From Deltaproteobacteria bacterium (lineage in GTDB: Bacteria; Desulfobacterota; Syntrophia; Syntrophales; UBA2185): a stretch of DNA of 28,569 nucleotides. Position 1 is the first letter of the stretch. The number at the start of each line of letters is the position of its first letter. The DNA is taken from the NCBI GenBank assembly GCA_026388495.1, contig JAPLJQ010000414.1, positions 1-28,569 on the forward strand, given 5' to 3'. The position numbers and the translations under genes were made by a program. A model generated the notes under the pieces. That model saw only the letters and a program-made list of their open reading frames with translations. It had not been told where the DNA came from and searched no databases. Positions 1-7,972 of the stretch are shown one piece after another.

Positions 1-141
1 AGCAATAAATAACCTTTCTAAATTGAAAGGATCATCTCAGACTCACAAGATCATTGATTTGAATACCCGGTAACTTTCATTCAAGAGGTCCAATGATAAA
101 ACACAAACCTCCAGGATCTGCAACGCCGAGTTGTGTCCACA
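1..141. repeat. 141-bp perfect direct repeat, copy 1
   Basis: These bases are identical to 4539-4679; the match runs from the very first base of the window and breaks at base 142 (t here, a at 4680). It contains the last codons of a TPR gene and about 68 bases after its stop. Because copy 1 is cut by the window edge, the true repeat may be longer to the left. It could be a segmental duplication, a tandem 4.5-kb repeat, or an assembly-edge artefact, since 141 is also a commonly used largest k-mer size in metagenome assembly. Confidence 0.95.
2..73 (+). pseudogene. 3' end of a TPR protein gene (partial at window edge)
   Basis: The frame reads AINNLSKLKG followed by 13 further residues and a TAA stop at 71-73, identical to the C-terminus of the TPR gene ending at 4611. 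Only the last 23 codons are inside the window, so whether the upstream gene is intact cannot be seen. It exists here solely as part of the 141-bp repeat. What follows (74-180) carries no gene that I can recognise. Confidence 0.6.
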
Positions 142-180
142 TCAACCGTCGGGAGTTCTGCTGAGATAGGTTGAAAAATA

Positions 181-264
181 TGGACACCAAATGTTTAGGT
201 AAGAAATTAAGACGGAGGTGTGAAAATGGAAAGGATACCGAAAGGCTTTATCTATCAAGAGTAA
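181..264 (+). mobile_element. 5' end remnant of an IS3-like insertion sequence
   Basis: The stretch starts with TGGACACC, a typical terminal inverted repeat start for IS3-group elements. A strong ribosome site GGAGGTG follows at 214-220, then an ATG at 226 beginning MERIPKG, the usual opening of OrfA transposases of this type. The frame stops after 12 codons (TAA 262-264), where the sequence passes into TPR-gene remnant. No transposase body and no right end are present, so this is a truncated, immobile scar. The family assignment rests only on the short N-terminus and the end sequence. Confidence 0.45.
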
Positions 265-580
265 TTCTATCCTGACTTTGAACAATTTAAGAACCGTTTA
301 TGCCCAGAAAGGGATGTATGAAGAAGCCTTGCGCAGTTTACAATAAATAATAGACCAGCAACCGAACGATGCCGGGCATACTATAATGTTGCCTGCATAT
401 ATGCAAAACAAAAAAGACGAAGCCATTGGCTCGCTGAAAGTGGCTGTGGATACGGGTTTTAAAGATTGGACGCTTTTGGAAAAGGATAATGATTTAAAGA
501 ATATCAGAGATACTGCCTATTATGCAGAACTTACGCAAAATAGCGCTATAGGTATGTTAAAATCAAAAGGAAGACGTTAA
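265..580 (+). pseudogene. Degraded TPR-repeat protein gene
   Basis: From 272 the + frame reads a TPR helix pair (LNNLRTVYAQKGMYEEALRS), then hits an in-frame TAA at 344-346. Past the stop, the original frame continues as IIDQQPND; residues AYYNVACIYAKQ lie in another frame (about 376-410). The first frame then resumes as KKDEAIGSLKVAVDTGFKDW and ends at 578-580. One stop and two compensating frameshifts in a recognisable TPR pattern show a decayed gene rather than the 64-aa protein a gene caller would predict from 386. The C-terminal DW...LEKDNDL...IRD pattern is typical of the tail of TPR proteins. Its 5' part is replaced by the IS-like remnant. The stop lies 2 nt before the next gene's start codon. 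Confidence 0.7.
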
Positions 581-582
581 CC

Positions 583-2019
583 ATGGGCACAAGTGGCCTT
601 ACTGCAGCCTCTTACCTGCAGTCCCGAAAGAATCACTGGGACAAAATTGCCCGGAAGATTGGTGCATCCGTATCTTGGGGAGGGGCTTACCATCGGCGGT
701 TGATAGAAGTATTTCGCTTTTGGGTGGCGCCGGGGCAGCGGATTCTGGAAGTGGGATGTGAGCAAGGTGATTTGTTGGCTGCGCTCAGACCAGCTCGGGG
801 TGTGGGAGTTGATTTTTCGTCGGAGATGCTGAGGCACGCACGACAATCTCATCCAGACATTGAGTTTGTGGAGGCGGATGGCCACGATTTGGAGATGATT
901 GAGAGGCCTTTTGATATTATTATCCTTTCGGATCTGATTGACGATTTATGGGATGTGCAGATGGTGCTTGAGCAAATCAAGCGTTTGTGCCATCACCATA
1001 CGCGGATCATAATAAATTCCCATAGTCGGGTATGGGAGCCACTCCTGTTCACCGCTAGAAAGCTAAAGGTTGCAAAACCAATGCTGCCTCAAAATTGGCT
1101 GACGGTGGAAGATGTATCAAATCTTCTGAATCTTTCCGGTTTTGAAGTGATCCGTTCCTGGGAGGAAGTCCTGTGGCCGCTTCGCACGCCTTTTATAAAC
1201 CAATTGTGCAACAAGTGCCTGGTCAAGGTATGGCCTTTCAAGCTCTTTGCCATGACCAACTTCATCATGGCACGCCCATGTCCGGAGAAGCCACTGGATA
1301 ATCACCTGGTCTCCGTGATTGTGGCCGCCCGCAATGAAGCGGGAAATATCGCCCAGATCTTCACCCGGACACCGGAAATGGGGGCCGGGACGGAGCTTGT
1401 TTTTGTGGAAGGGCATTCTCAGGATGATACGTATTCCGCCATTGAGCGAGAGATCGCGGCCCATCCGGAGAGAAAAAGTCAGCTCCATCGTCAGGAAGGC
1501 GTGGGGAAAGGTGACGCCGTGCGCCTGGGCTTTGCCAAAGCGAAGGGTGATGTGTTGATGATCCTGGATGCCGACATGACCGTGCCGCCGGAAGATCTGC
1601 CCCGGTTTTATGAAGCCCTGCGCTCCGGACGGGGGGAGTTTATCAACGGTGTGCGTCTGGTTTATCCCATGGAAAAAGATGCCATGCGTGTTTTCAATTT
1701 TCTGGGCAACAAGTTTTTTAGCCTGGCGTTTTCCTGGCTGCTCGGTCAACCAATCAAGGATACCCTCTGCGGCACGAAAGTGCTTACAAAGCAGGACTAT
1801 GCATTGATCGCCGCCAACCGGCAGCATTTTGGAGACTTCGATCCTTTCGGCGATTATGATTTGATTTTTGGCGCGGCAAAGTTGGGACTGAAGATGATTG
1901 ATCTGCCCATCCGCTATCGGGCGCGTACGTATGGCTCAACCAATATCCAGCGCTGGAGCCATGGTTGGTTGCTGTTACGCATGGTAACCTTTGCGGCTAA
2001 GAGAATTAAATTCACATGA
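583..2019 (+). CDS. Bifunctional SAM methyltransferase - family 2 glycosyltransferase
   Basis: This 478-aa protein has two domains. Residues about 1-230 form a class I SAM-dependent methyltransferase: the glycine-rich motif I is LEVGCEQG (55-62), followed by an acidic SAM-ribose position in GVDFS. Residues about 243-478 form a GT-A fold family 2 glycosyltransferase: it opens VSVIVAARNEAGN and has the metal-binding DAD at 329-331 followed by MTVPPEDL. No multi-spanning membrane tail is obvious, so it is probably cytosolic or peripheral. The likely role is transfer of a sugar onto a polyprenyl or glycan acceptor combined with methylation of the product; both substrates are unknown. The start is ATG 583 with AAGGAAG about 9 nt upstream. 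It is the first intact gene of a + strand run of methyltransferases. Confidence 0.85.
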   Translation: MGTSGLTAASYLQSRKNHWDKIARKIGASVSWGGAYHRRLIEVFRFWVAPGQRILEVGCEQGDLLAALRPARGVGVDFSSEMLRHARQSHPDIEFVEADGHDLEMIERPFDIIILSDLIDDLWDVQMVLEQIKRLCHHHTRIIINSHSRVWEPLLFTARKLKVAKPMLPQNWLTVEDVSNLLNLSGFEVIRSWEEVLWPLRTPFINQLCNKCLVKVWPFKLFAMTNFIMARPCPEKPLDNHLVSVIVAARNEAGNIAQIFTRTPEMGAGTELVFVEGHSQDDTYSAIEREIAAHPERKSQLHRQEGVGKGDAVRLGFAKAKGDVLMILDADMTVPPEDLPRFYEALRSGRGEFINGVRLVYPMEKDAMRVFNFLGNKFFSLAFSWLLGQPIKDTLCGTKVLTKQDYALIAANRQHFGDFDPFGDYDLIFGAAKLGLKMIDLPIRYRARTYGSTNIQRWSHGWLLLRMVTFAAKRIKFT

Positions 2020-2113
2020 CGTGTGCAAGCATTTGAATGAAATACGCGATTATTCTTTATATGCAGAGGATAAGGGGTTTTATGTAGACTTTACAGTGCG
2101 AAAGAGAAATTGA
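2018..2113 (+). pseudogene. Possible C-terminal remnant of an unidentified gene
   Basis: Between two genes, the frame starting at 2018 stays open for 31 codons to TGA 2111-2113 and reads protein-like residues (KHLNEIRDYSLYAEDKGFYV). It has no start codon with a ribosome site and overlaps the stop of the preceding gene. It resembles a tail left by an in-frame deletion or recombination, and could be from a methyltransferase, but I do not recognise the family. It may also be chance. The rest of the gap to 2179 shows nothing further. Confidence 0.2.
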
Positions 2114-2179
2114 AGTCTTTGGAGAAATTCCTTAATAATCCAATCACCACTTTGTTGTCTCACTTTACGGCATGCTATT

Positions 2180-2959
2180 ATGGAAGATAAATATAATAAA
2201 GAAATAAAAGAAAATGACAGGGAATTGACACTCAGAAACAAAAACAGACTCTTGGATAACAAAAATTTACTTTTCTGGTATAAAAAATTGTTTGCATTTC
2301 AGTTCTATGGCATAAATGGTGTTCATGAGAAAAAAATTCTCGAAACCGGTAGCGGCACTTCACCGATGAAGTTTTTTTACAATCATGTCATAACAAGCGA
2401 TATCTTGGATCTTGATTATCTTGATATCATTTTTGACTGCCATGATATTGATGCATGTGCAAAAATCGAATATGAAAGCCTTGATTTGATTGTTGCAACG
2501 AATGTCTTGCATCATCTGAAAGACCCATTGAAATTTTTGCTGAATGCATCATTAGTTCTTAAGAAAGGGGGGGCCGTTTTACTGACGGAACCTTATTTTT
2601 CCATCCTTTCAAAATTCATCTACGAGAGGATTCATCATGAATATACATCATTTGACATATCTGAACCTAGGCTGAAAGATGTCGATGGTCCTTTGAGTTC
2701 GGCAAATATTGCACTTCCTTTTATGATCTTTTTTGGACACAAGGGATGGGATGAACCACTAAATTCCGTATACAAATATGATGCTGCATCCGCCCGCCAT
2801 TTTTCGTCTCTTTCCTATATGATGACGGGAGGGATTTCCCGAAAATTACCCATACCACTAATAATATACAAGTGTTTATTCCAAATCGATTTAATGTGCT
2901 CTCAGATTTTTCCAAAATTGTTCAGTTCATTTTTTGTCATCAGACTTGAGAAAATATAG
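2180..2959 (+). CDS. Class I SAM-dependent methyltransferase
   Basis: The 259-aa product has motif I ILETGSGTSP at 53-62, a variant of the usual ExGxGxG, then ITSDILDL as the acidic motif II region and TNVLHHLKDP and KKGGAVLLTEP as motifs typical of the Methyltransf_11 group. A methyl acceptor cannot be named; the surrounding glycosyltransferases suggest a sugar or glycan-lipid. The ATG at 2180 has no convincing ribosome site, so the start is uncertain. The gene is clearly more AT-rich than the neighbouring fusion gene, which suggests a separate origin. Its GSGxSPM motif is shared with the methyltransferase at 14080. Confidence 0.8.
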   Translation: MEDKYNKEIKENDRELTLRNKNRLLDNKNLLFWYKKLFAFQFYGINGVHEKKILETGSGTSPMKFFYNHVITSDILDLDYLDIIFDCHDIDACAKIEYESLDLIVATNVLHHLKDPLKFLLNASLVLKKGGAVLLTEPYFSILSKFIYERIHHEYTSFDISEPRLKDVDGPLSSANIALPFMIFFGHKGWDEPLNSVYKYDAASARHFSSLSYMMTGGISRKLPIPLIIYKCLFQIDLMCSQIFPKLFSSFFVIRLEKI

Positions 2960-2997
2960 TAATAATGTCAACTATTTGTGGATATAAGGACTTACAA

Positions 2998-3729
2998 ATG
3001 GCTTCCGATGAGAGAATACTTAACGAAATTCGCCATGGTGAATACATTAAAGAGCATGGAGAGGAAATCTGGAACTGGTCCTCGCCCGCCGGAAAATTAA
3101 GATGGGCCAGAAGGTGCCGGCTGTTCACCGAATTTTTGGGCAACAATAAAAGCCGTGTTCTAGAGATTGGTTGCGGCACAGGGCTTTTTACGAAAGAATT
3201 GGCACGCACCGATAATACGATTGCGGCAATTGACATTTCCGACAGTTTGATCATGAAGGCGAGGGAGCGTATTTCATCTGCCAACGTCAGTTTTGTGGTG
3301 GGCAACGCCTATAAAACAGAATTCCAGCCCGGCACATTCGATTTTATTGTTGGCAGTTCCTCTCTCCATCATCTGGACGTGGATTTGGCACTGAAGGAAT
3401 TTTACCGGATATTAAAGGGCGGCGGCAGAATTATGTTTACGGAGCCTAATATGTTAAATCCCCAGGTGGCATTGATTAAGAATATCCCTTTCCTGAAGCG
3501 CCGAGCCGGTGATTCTCTCAATGAGACGGCTTTTGTCAGGTGGCAAATCGCAAAAAAACTTCACAGTCACAGTTTTGTTGATATATCCGTCAAACCATTC
3601 GATTTTATGCATCCTCAATTACCCGCATCATTTTTGGATATGGCAGTGCGCGTGACAACCATTCTTGAAAAGATGTCTCTCGTAAGCGAGATTGCAGGTT
3701 CATTGATCATTCAATGCAGGAAAAACTGA
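2998..3729 (+). CDS. Class I SAM-dependent methyltransferase
   Basis: The 243-aa product has motif I LEIGCGTG at 55-62, AIDISDSLI as motif II, and GSSSLHHLD and LKGGGRIMFTEPN further on, a textbook class I (Methyltransf_11/25-like) domain. I chose ATG 2998 because AAGGA at 2986-2990 lies 7 nt before it; an in-frame ATG at 2965 has no ribosome site. It follows the previous methyltransferase by 38 nt and probably shares its transcript. The C-terminal part (about 160-243) is divergent and may bind the acceptor. Substrate unknown; a glycan or sugar is inferred from context. Confidence 0.82.
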   Translation: MASDERILNEIRHGEYIKEHGEEIWNWSSPAGKLRWARRCRLFTEFLGNNKSRVLEIGCGTGLFTKELARTDNTIAAIDISDSLIMKARERISSANVSFVVGNAYKTEFQPGTFDFIVGSSSLHHLDVDLALKEFYRILKGGGRIMFTEPNMLNPQVALIKNIPFLKRRAGDSLNETAFVRWQIAKKLHSHSFVDISVKPFDFMHPQLPASFLDMAVRVTTILEKMSLVSEIAGSLIIQCRKN

Positions 3730-3734
3730 ATTGA

Positions 3735-4611
3735 TTTTTCGGATGGTTCTGGTATGTCGGCACATTGGTTCCCGTGATTGGAATTGTCCAAATCGGTGTT
3801 CAGACGATGGCCGATGGATATAAATACACCACATCGGCCTTTGATAATGATTGCCTGGGGGATTCCTGATCTTCTGAAAGGAAACTTTTTTTGCACATAC
3901 TTCATTCCGGCGGCAGCGGGGGCGACCCTCCTGCTCCTTGCAATCCTGACATTTAACCAGACGGGCACCTGGAGAAACAGCCGTGTCCTGTTTGAACATG
4001 CAGTTGCCGTGACTACGGGAAACCATATGGCCCATAACAACTTGGGCAATATTTTCATGGAACACGAACGCTTCGCTGAAGCGGCAAGTCACTTCGAAAA
4101 GGCGGTTCAAATAAGGCCTCATAATGAATATTACCTGAATAATCTTGGCCTTGCTATCTTCCGTCAGCATAGATATGATGAGGCAATGATATATTATTTG
4201 CGGGCTATCGCCAGGAATCCCGGCCTTGCCGGTTCGTATTACAACGCTGCAGATGCCTGTTTATTCAGCGGCAGGGATAATGAGGCCCTGGAATACTACA
4301 GAAAGGCCCTTCATCTTCGTCCGGGAAATGCCGTCGCCGAGAATAATGTGGCCGAAATCCTCATCCGTCAGGAGAAGCTTGATGAAGCCATTATTTATTT
4401 GAGGGCGGCGATCAGGCATAAACCGGACTACGCGACAGCCCGCAACACCCTGGCCAGTGTCCTGACCCGGAAGAATCAAATCAGCGAGGCCATCGATGAG
4501 TTGAATGAGGCGTTGCGCATCAATCCGCGATATGCTGAAGCAATAAATAACCTTTCTAAATTGAAAGGATCATCTCAGACTCACAAGATCATTGATTTGA
4601 ATACCCGGTAA
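3735..4611 (+). pseudogene. Truncated, frameshifted O-mannosyltransferase-like TPR protein
   Basis: Just after the methyltransferase stop, the frame from 3735 reads FGWFWYVGTLVPVIGIVQIG, then VQTMADGYKY. This is the last membrane part of the TMTC/PMT-like TPR proteins common in delta-proteobacteria, where an ADRYTY motif is usual. Near 3830-3835 the sense moves to the +1 frame and continues as LIMIAWGIPDLLKG, another membrane segment and then about five TPR units to TAA 4609-4611. The first several hundred codons of the family are missing. A caller may report a 277-aa protein from TTG 3778, but its first 20 or so residues are out of the ancestral frame. The TPR block itself is uninterrupted, so a soluble TPR product cannot be excluded. 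Confidence 0.7.
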
Positions 4612-4679
4612 CTTTCATTCAAGAGGTCCAATGATAAAACACAAACCTCCAGGATCTGCAACGCCGAGTTGTGTCCACA
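4539..4679. repeat. 141-bp perfect direct repeat, copy 2
   Basis: Identical to bases 1-141. This copy lies in its natural setting at the 3' end of the TPR gene and runs to 19 nt before the 3' end of the convergent glycosyltransferase gene at 4698. The sequences diverge directly after GTTGTGTCCACA. Confidence 0.95.
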
Positions 4680-4697
4680 ATGAGAATCAGGCGGACT

Positions 4698-6374
4698 TCA
4701 AGATTGCTTAGGCGGAGTCAGCCGATAAACCGCATATCCGTCTGCATGGTAGATCATTTCCGTTTCCCTGTCCAAAAGCCGCAATAAACGATTGATCATT
4801 TCTATGGGATAATTATCCCGCAGAAATTGATTGAATAAATCCACGCGCATCAGTAAAAGGGTGCAGCCCAGAGAGTCAAGGTATTTTCGAAAAGAGCCGG
4901 CATCGCTGGCATTTGCCGCGAGCCCACGCATAACATCCATCCCATAAGTTGCATCATCCTCATAGATCCGATCCAGATAATAACCGCGTCTCGCCAGAAA
5001 CAGCAACCTGACTTTGGCATCGGGAGGAGTGTGCCTGTTGATGTAACCGATGGCCGCATAGCTTCTGGTGTGGCGATTTAGATAGGCATCTCTCGTCTCC
5101 CGGTTGAGAACGTAATTTACCGGCTGAATGCCCTGAAAATATTCTTTCAGATAAATGACATTCCTGGTCCCCAGCAGAAACAGGAACAATAGGATAATAA
5201 ACGCATAAACGGACTTTGATGGCCCTGTCTTTTCCGATGTCCAGGCAAAAATATTCATGATGCCCATGACGGTCAGAAGGGAGAGAAAGGGGATTGCCGG
5301 CAGGATATAACGTATGTGCAGTTGATCGAGAAAAAAGGCCGTAAGAATGAAAAATACGGAGAAAAACACAAAAAAAAGCTTGTCGCCATGGAGAGATCTT
5401 TTCATAAATGCGAAAGGAACCAGGACAATCAGAATCGGATTCAGGACGCCATCGAAGTAGCGGCCTGAATAATCCTGGCCCTGGAAAAAAAATCGGACCG
5501 GGATCAGCAGCGTATCCCAGAAGCTTTCACCGTAGAGCATTTCCCGAAGCTGGAACATCCCCATGTGCACGTTCCCGGGGATGATGGACCTGACACTTCC
5601 CTCAGGGTCAATATTGCTTATCCCGGCGTGAAATAAACCTTTAAAGAGTGGATACAGGGGATTGCCGGTCAGGATCAGATTTTTTATGAGCCAGGGAGAG
5701 AACACAAAGAGAGAGACAAGAAAGAAAACAATACCATACCTAATCGCTCGCCACTGTGCTCCTGTGTCCCTGGAATATAAAAAAACGACGGAGAACGATA
5801 GAAAAACCCAGGCAATCAGGGCATTGTACTTGGTTCCCAAAGCCAGCCCCATGGCGATGGAGGCGATCAAAAGCCATTTGAATTCTTCGTATCCCCCCGT
5901 ACGCCAGTGAATAAAAGCGAGGATGCTAACCGTTGTAAAGAAGGCCAGGCCGAGATCAACATAGGCCACGGTCGACATCCGCAAGACGATCGGCGTGCTG
6001 ACAAAGACAAGAACTCCTAACAGCCCCGCAACTCGATTGAAGTGACGGTTGAGATAGAGGTAAATCATCCATGCCGTTCCGATTCCGAATCCCATATGGA
6101 TAAAATTGGGGAGGATGTCGTTGTTGAAATACAGGGAGATCAGGTAGAGCAGGTCGATGTTCATGGGGTAATAGGAGAAGTCCGCCCATTTTATTTCATA
6201 GAATCCGCCATTGACCAGCCAGAGCTTGGGAATGGCCAGATGATGGATCAGGGCATCGCTGGCGATGGGGGGTGTCAGGGCGATGACAATTACGATAAGA
6301 TATAGCAGGAGAATCGCGACGGCAAGAAGCGTTTGAATGAAGAGGTTGATTCTGTTGGACTGAAGAATTTGCAT
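4698..6374 (-). CDS. GT-C membrane glycosyltransferase (PMT/ArnT-like)
   Basis: This 558-aa polytopic protein has roughly ten or more hydrophobic segments. After the first one comes an acidic loop (PPIASDALIHHLAIPKLWL), the position of the catalytic Asp in GT-C enzymes that use polyprenyl-phosphate sugars, and then YPMNIDLLYL. A hydrophilic C-terminal domain (about 420-558) would face the periplasm. The family (GT39/GT83, PMT_2-like) transfers sugars from lipid carriers to glycans, lipids or proteins; the acceptor here is unknown. I chose ATG 6374, which forms a TGATG overlap with the upstream gene's stop; an in-frame TTG at 6377 is less likely. Translational coupling is probable. It is the last gene of the - strand cluster. 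Confidence 0.8.
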   Translation of the reverse strand: MQILQSNRINLFIQTLLAVAILLLYLIVIVIALTPPIASDALIHHLAIPKLWLVNGGFYEIKWADFSYYPMNIDLLYLISLYFNNDILPNFIHMGFGIGTAWMIYLYLNRHFNRVAGLLGVLVFVSTPIVLRMSTVAYVDLGLAFFTTVSILAFIHWRTGGYEEFKWLLIASIAMGLALGTKYNALIAWVFLSFSVVFLYSRDTGAQWRAIRYGIVFFLVSLFVFSPWLIKNLILTGNPLYPLFKGLFHAGISNIDPEGSVRSIIPGNVHMGMFQLREMLYGESFWDTLLIPVRFFFQGQDYSGRYFDGVLNPILIVLVPFAFMKRSLHGDKLFFVFFSVFFILTAFFLDQLHIRYILPAIPFLSLLTVMGIMNIFAWTSEKTGPSKSVYAFIILLFLFLLGTRNVIYLKEYFQGIQPVNYVLNRETRDAYLNRHTRSYAAIGYINRHTPPDAKVRLLFLARRGYYLDRIYEDDATYGMDVMRGLAANASDAGSFRKYLDSLGCTLLLMRVDLFNQFLRDNYPIEMINRLLRLLDRETEMIYHADGYAVYRLTPPKQS

Positions 6375-7930
6375 CAATTTTTATATATTCTTACTCTATA
6401 ATTTCTTCTGCTAATCATTTCTCTCTCTTCAATGGATGATCCTTCGAATTGGTAAGCTATAAAGGATTGCCAGTGTTGCGCATCATAAAGTAGCTTTTGA
6501 TATTTGGCTGGTTGATAAGCAGTATATTCATTTGAAATAGGGTAATAAAAACAGAAATTGACCAAAACAAAATCATTTTCAGTATATATAGCCGGATATG
6601 AAAAATTACTTTTTTTATATACATGACCTGGATTGGAAATCTTAAATAGAACTGGTGATTCGTTTATTAAATTTGAAGAGTCCGTATTATAAATTCTAAT
6701 TTTATTTTGATATAAAACATCACCTGGATAAGCCAACGACAAATATTCAGATGAAAATTTGACAAAAGATATAAGAGAGAAAAGAACTAAAACAATGAAA
6801 AACCATATTTGATGTTTTTTATTAATGGTTTCAAAAATAAATGCAATAGTCGCCCATACAAGGAAAGGATAAAACAGGTGCAGAAAGCGACCATAAAACA
6901 TCAATTTATGAAATATAACGGTCATGAAACCATGAAATAATATTTGAATAAAAACAATTAAAATTAAAATCTTCAAAGGATTTTCCACTAAAGTTAAGGA
7001 TTTATTTTTGATGCCATCATAAAAAACCATAATTAAATATGAAATAGTACAAATCATTATGGCGTAACCTATTAACCCTTCAACTTGAATCAAATATTTT
7101 GGCAAAAATGTAAACCCTTCTTCAAACGATCCTTGATTTTGGGAGGTTGATTGAATGAAAAGCGATTTTAAAAAAGAAAGTCCACCGATGCGGGCAATAA
7201 TCTCGTAAAAAAATAAAACACTTAAAGTTGATAATATCAAGACGAGAAGTTGCGTAATAGTATTGTTTCCGTCAAAAGTTTTTTGATTTGTAAATAAAAG
7301 CATCAAGAATACAAACGGGGGAACAACATAACTTCCGTCCCATGTGGCAAAGCTGAATCCTGCCAGTGACCCGATAATAATGATATTTTGTGTTGATAAG
7401 TGTGATTTCTTCTTGAGATTTTTTAATAGATAATAAATAATAATCATAAAAAACAATAGCGAATTATTATAGGGCAGGATATGGCGAATATACAGATTGT
7501 TGTTTACTAAAAGTGAGTAAACAACAGTACTTATAATTGCCGGAATAATTTTCTGTTCAAATAAAATAAGAGATATTTTATAAAAAATAATGAGGATCGC
7601 TATTGATATAATAATGTTAAAAATTGTTTCAATCAGAAGCGATCGCGGATCATCATATTTAATGGCAAAATATTTATCTAACATTCTTTGCCCGAATACT
7701 GGAATCAATCGAAGCGTAGCTTCACCGGGCCGGCCATAAGTGGTTGAAATGGAGTTACAGCATTTCTTTATATCCCCATCAAATAAATAACTCAATGCTG
7801 ATACAGAATGATAATATATTTCCTCATCCGGAAATGAAACAGCCCCTCTGTCAATCAACGCAAAACGATAAATACCAATAAAGGCAACAAATGTTAAAAA
7901 TATATATATTTTATAATTAATGAATTTCAT
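6374..7930 (-). CDS. Putative GT-C membrane glycosyltransferase, AT-rich
   Basis: This 518-aa, strongly hydrophobic protein has an N-terminal membrane helix, an acidic first loop (FPDEEIYYHS) and about ten further hydrophobic stretches, ending in a hydrophilic C-terminal domain of about 120 residues. The layout matches GT39/PMT_2-type glycosyltransferases, but no family-specific motif beyond the acidic loop is certain. The coding sequence is conspicuously AT-rich (many AAA, ATT and TTT codons) compared with genes on both sides, pointing to separate acquisition within the cluster. ATG 7930 has only a weak ribosome site. Its TGA overlaps the ATG of the next glycosyltransferase by 1 nt. Confidence 0.7.
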   Translation of the reverse strand: MKFINYKIYIFLTFVAFIGIYRFALIDRGAVSFPDEEIYYHSVSALSYLFDGDIKKCCNSISTTYGRPGEATLRLIPVFGQRMLDKYFAIKYDDPRSLLIETIFNIIISIAILIIFYKISLILFEQKIIPAIISTVVYSLLVNNNLYIRHILPYNNSLLFFMIIIYYLLKNLKKKSHLSTQNIIIIGSLAGFSFATWDGSYVVPPFVFLMLLFTNQKTFDGNNTITQLLVLILSTLSVLFFYEIIARIGGLSFLKSLFIQSTSQNQGSFEEGFTFLPKYLIQVEGLIGYAIMICTISYLIMVFYDGIKNKSLTLVENPLKILILIVFIQILFHGFMTVIFHKLMFYGRFLHLFYPFLVWATIAFIFETINKKHQIWFFIVLVLFSLISFVKFSSEYLSLAYPGDVLYQNKIRIYNTDSSNLINESPVLFKISNPGHVYKKSNFSYPAIYTENDFVLVNFCFYYPISNEYTAYQPAKYQKLLYDAQHWQSFIAYQFEGSSIEEREMISRRNYRVRIYKN

Positions 7931-7972
7931 GGATATCTTTTACTGCCAGTTCGTAAAGGATCCGCTCTATAC

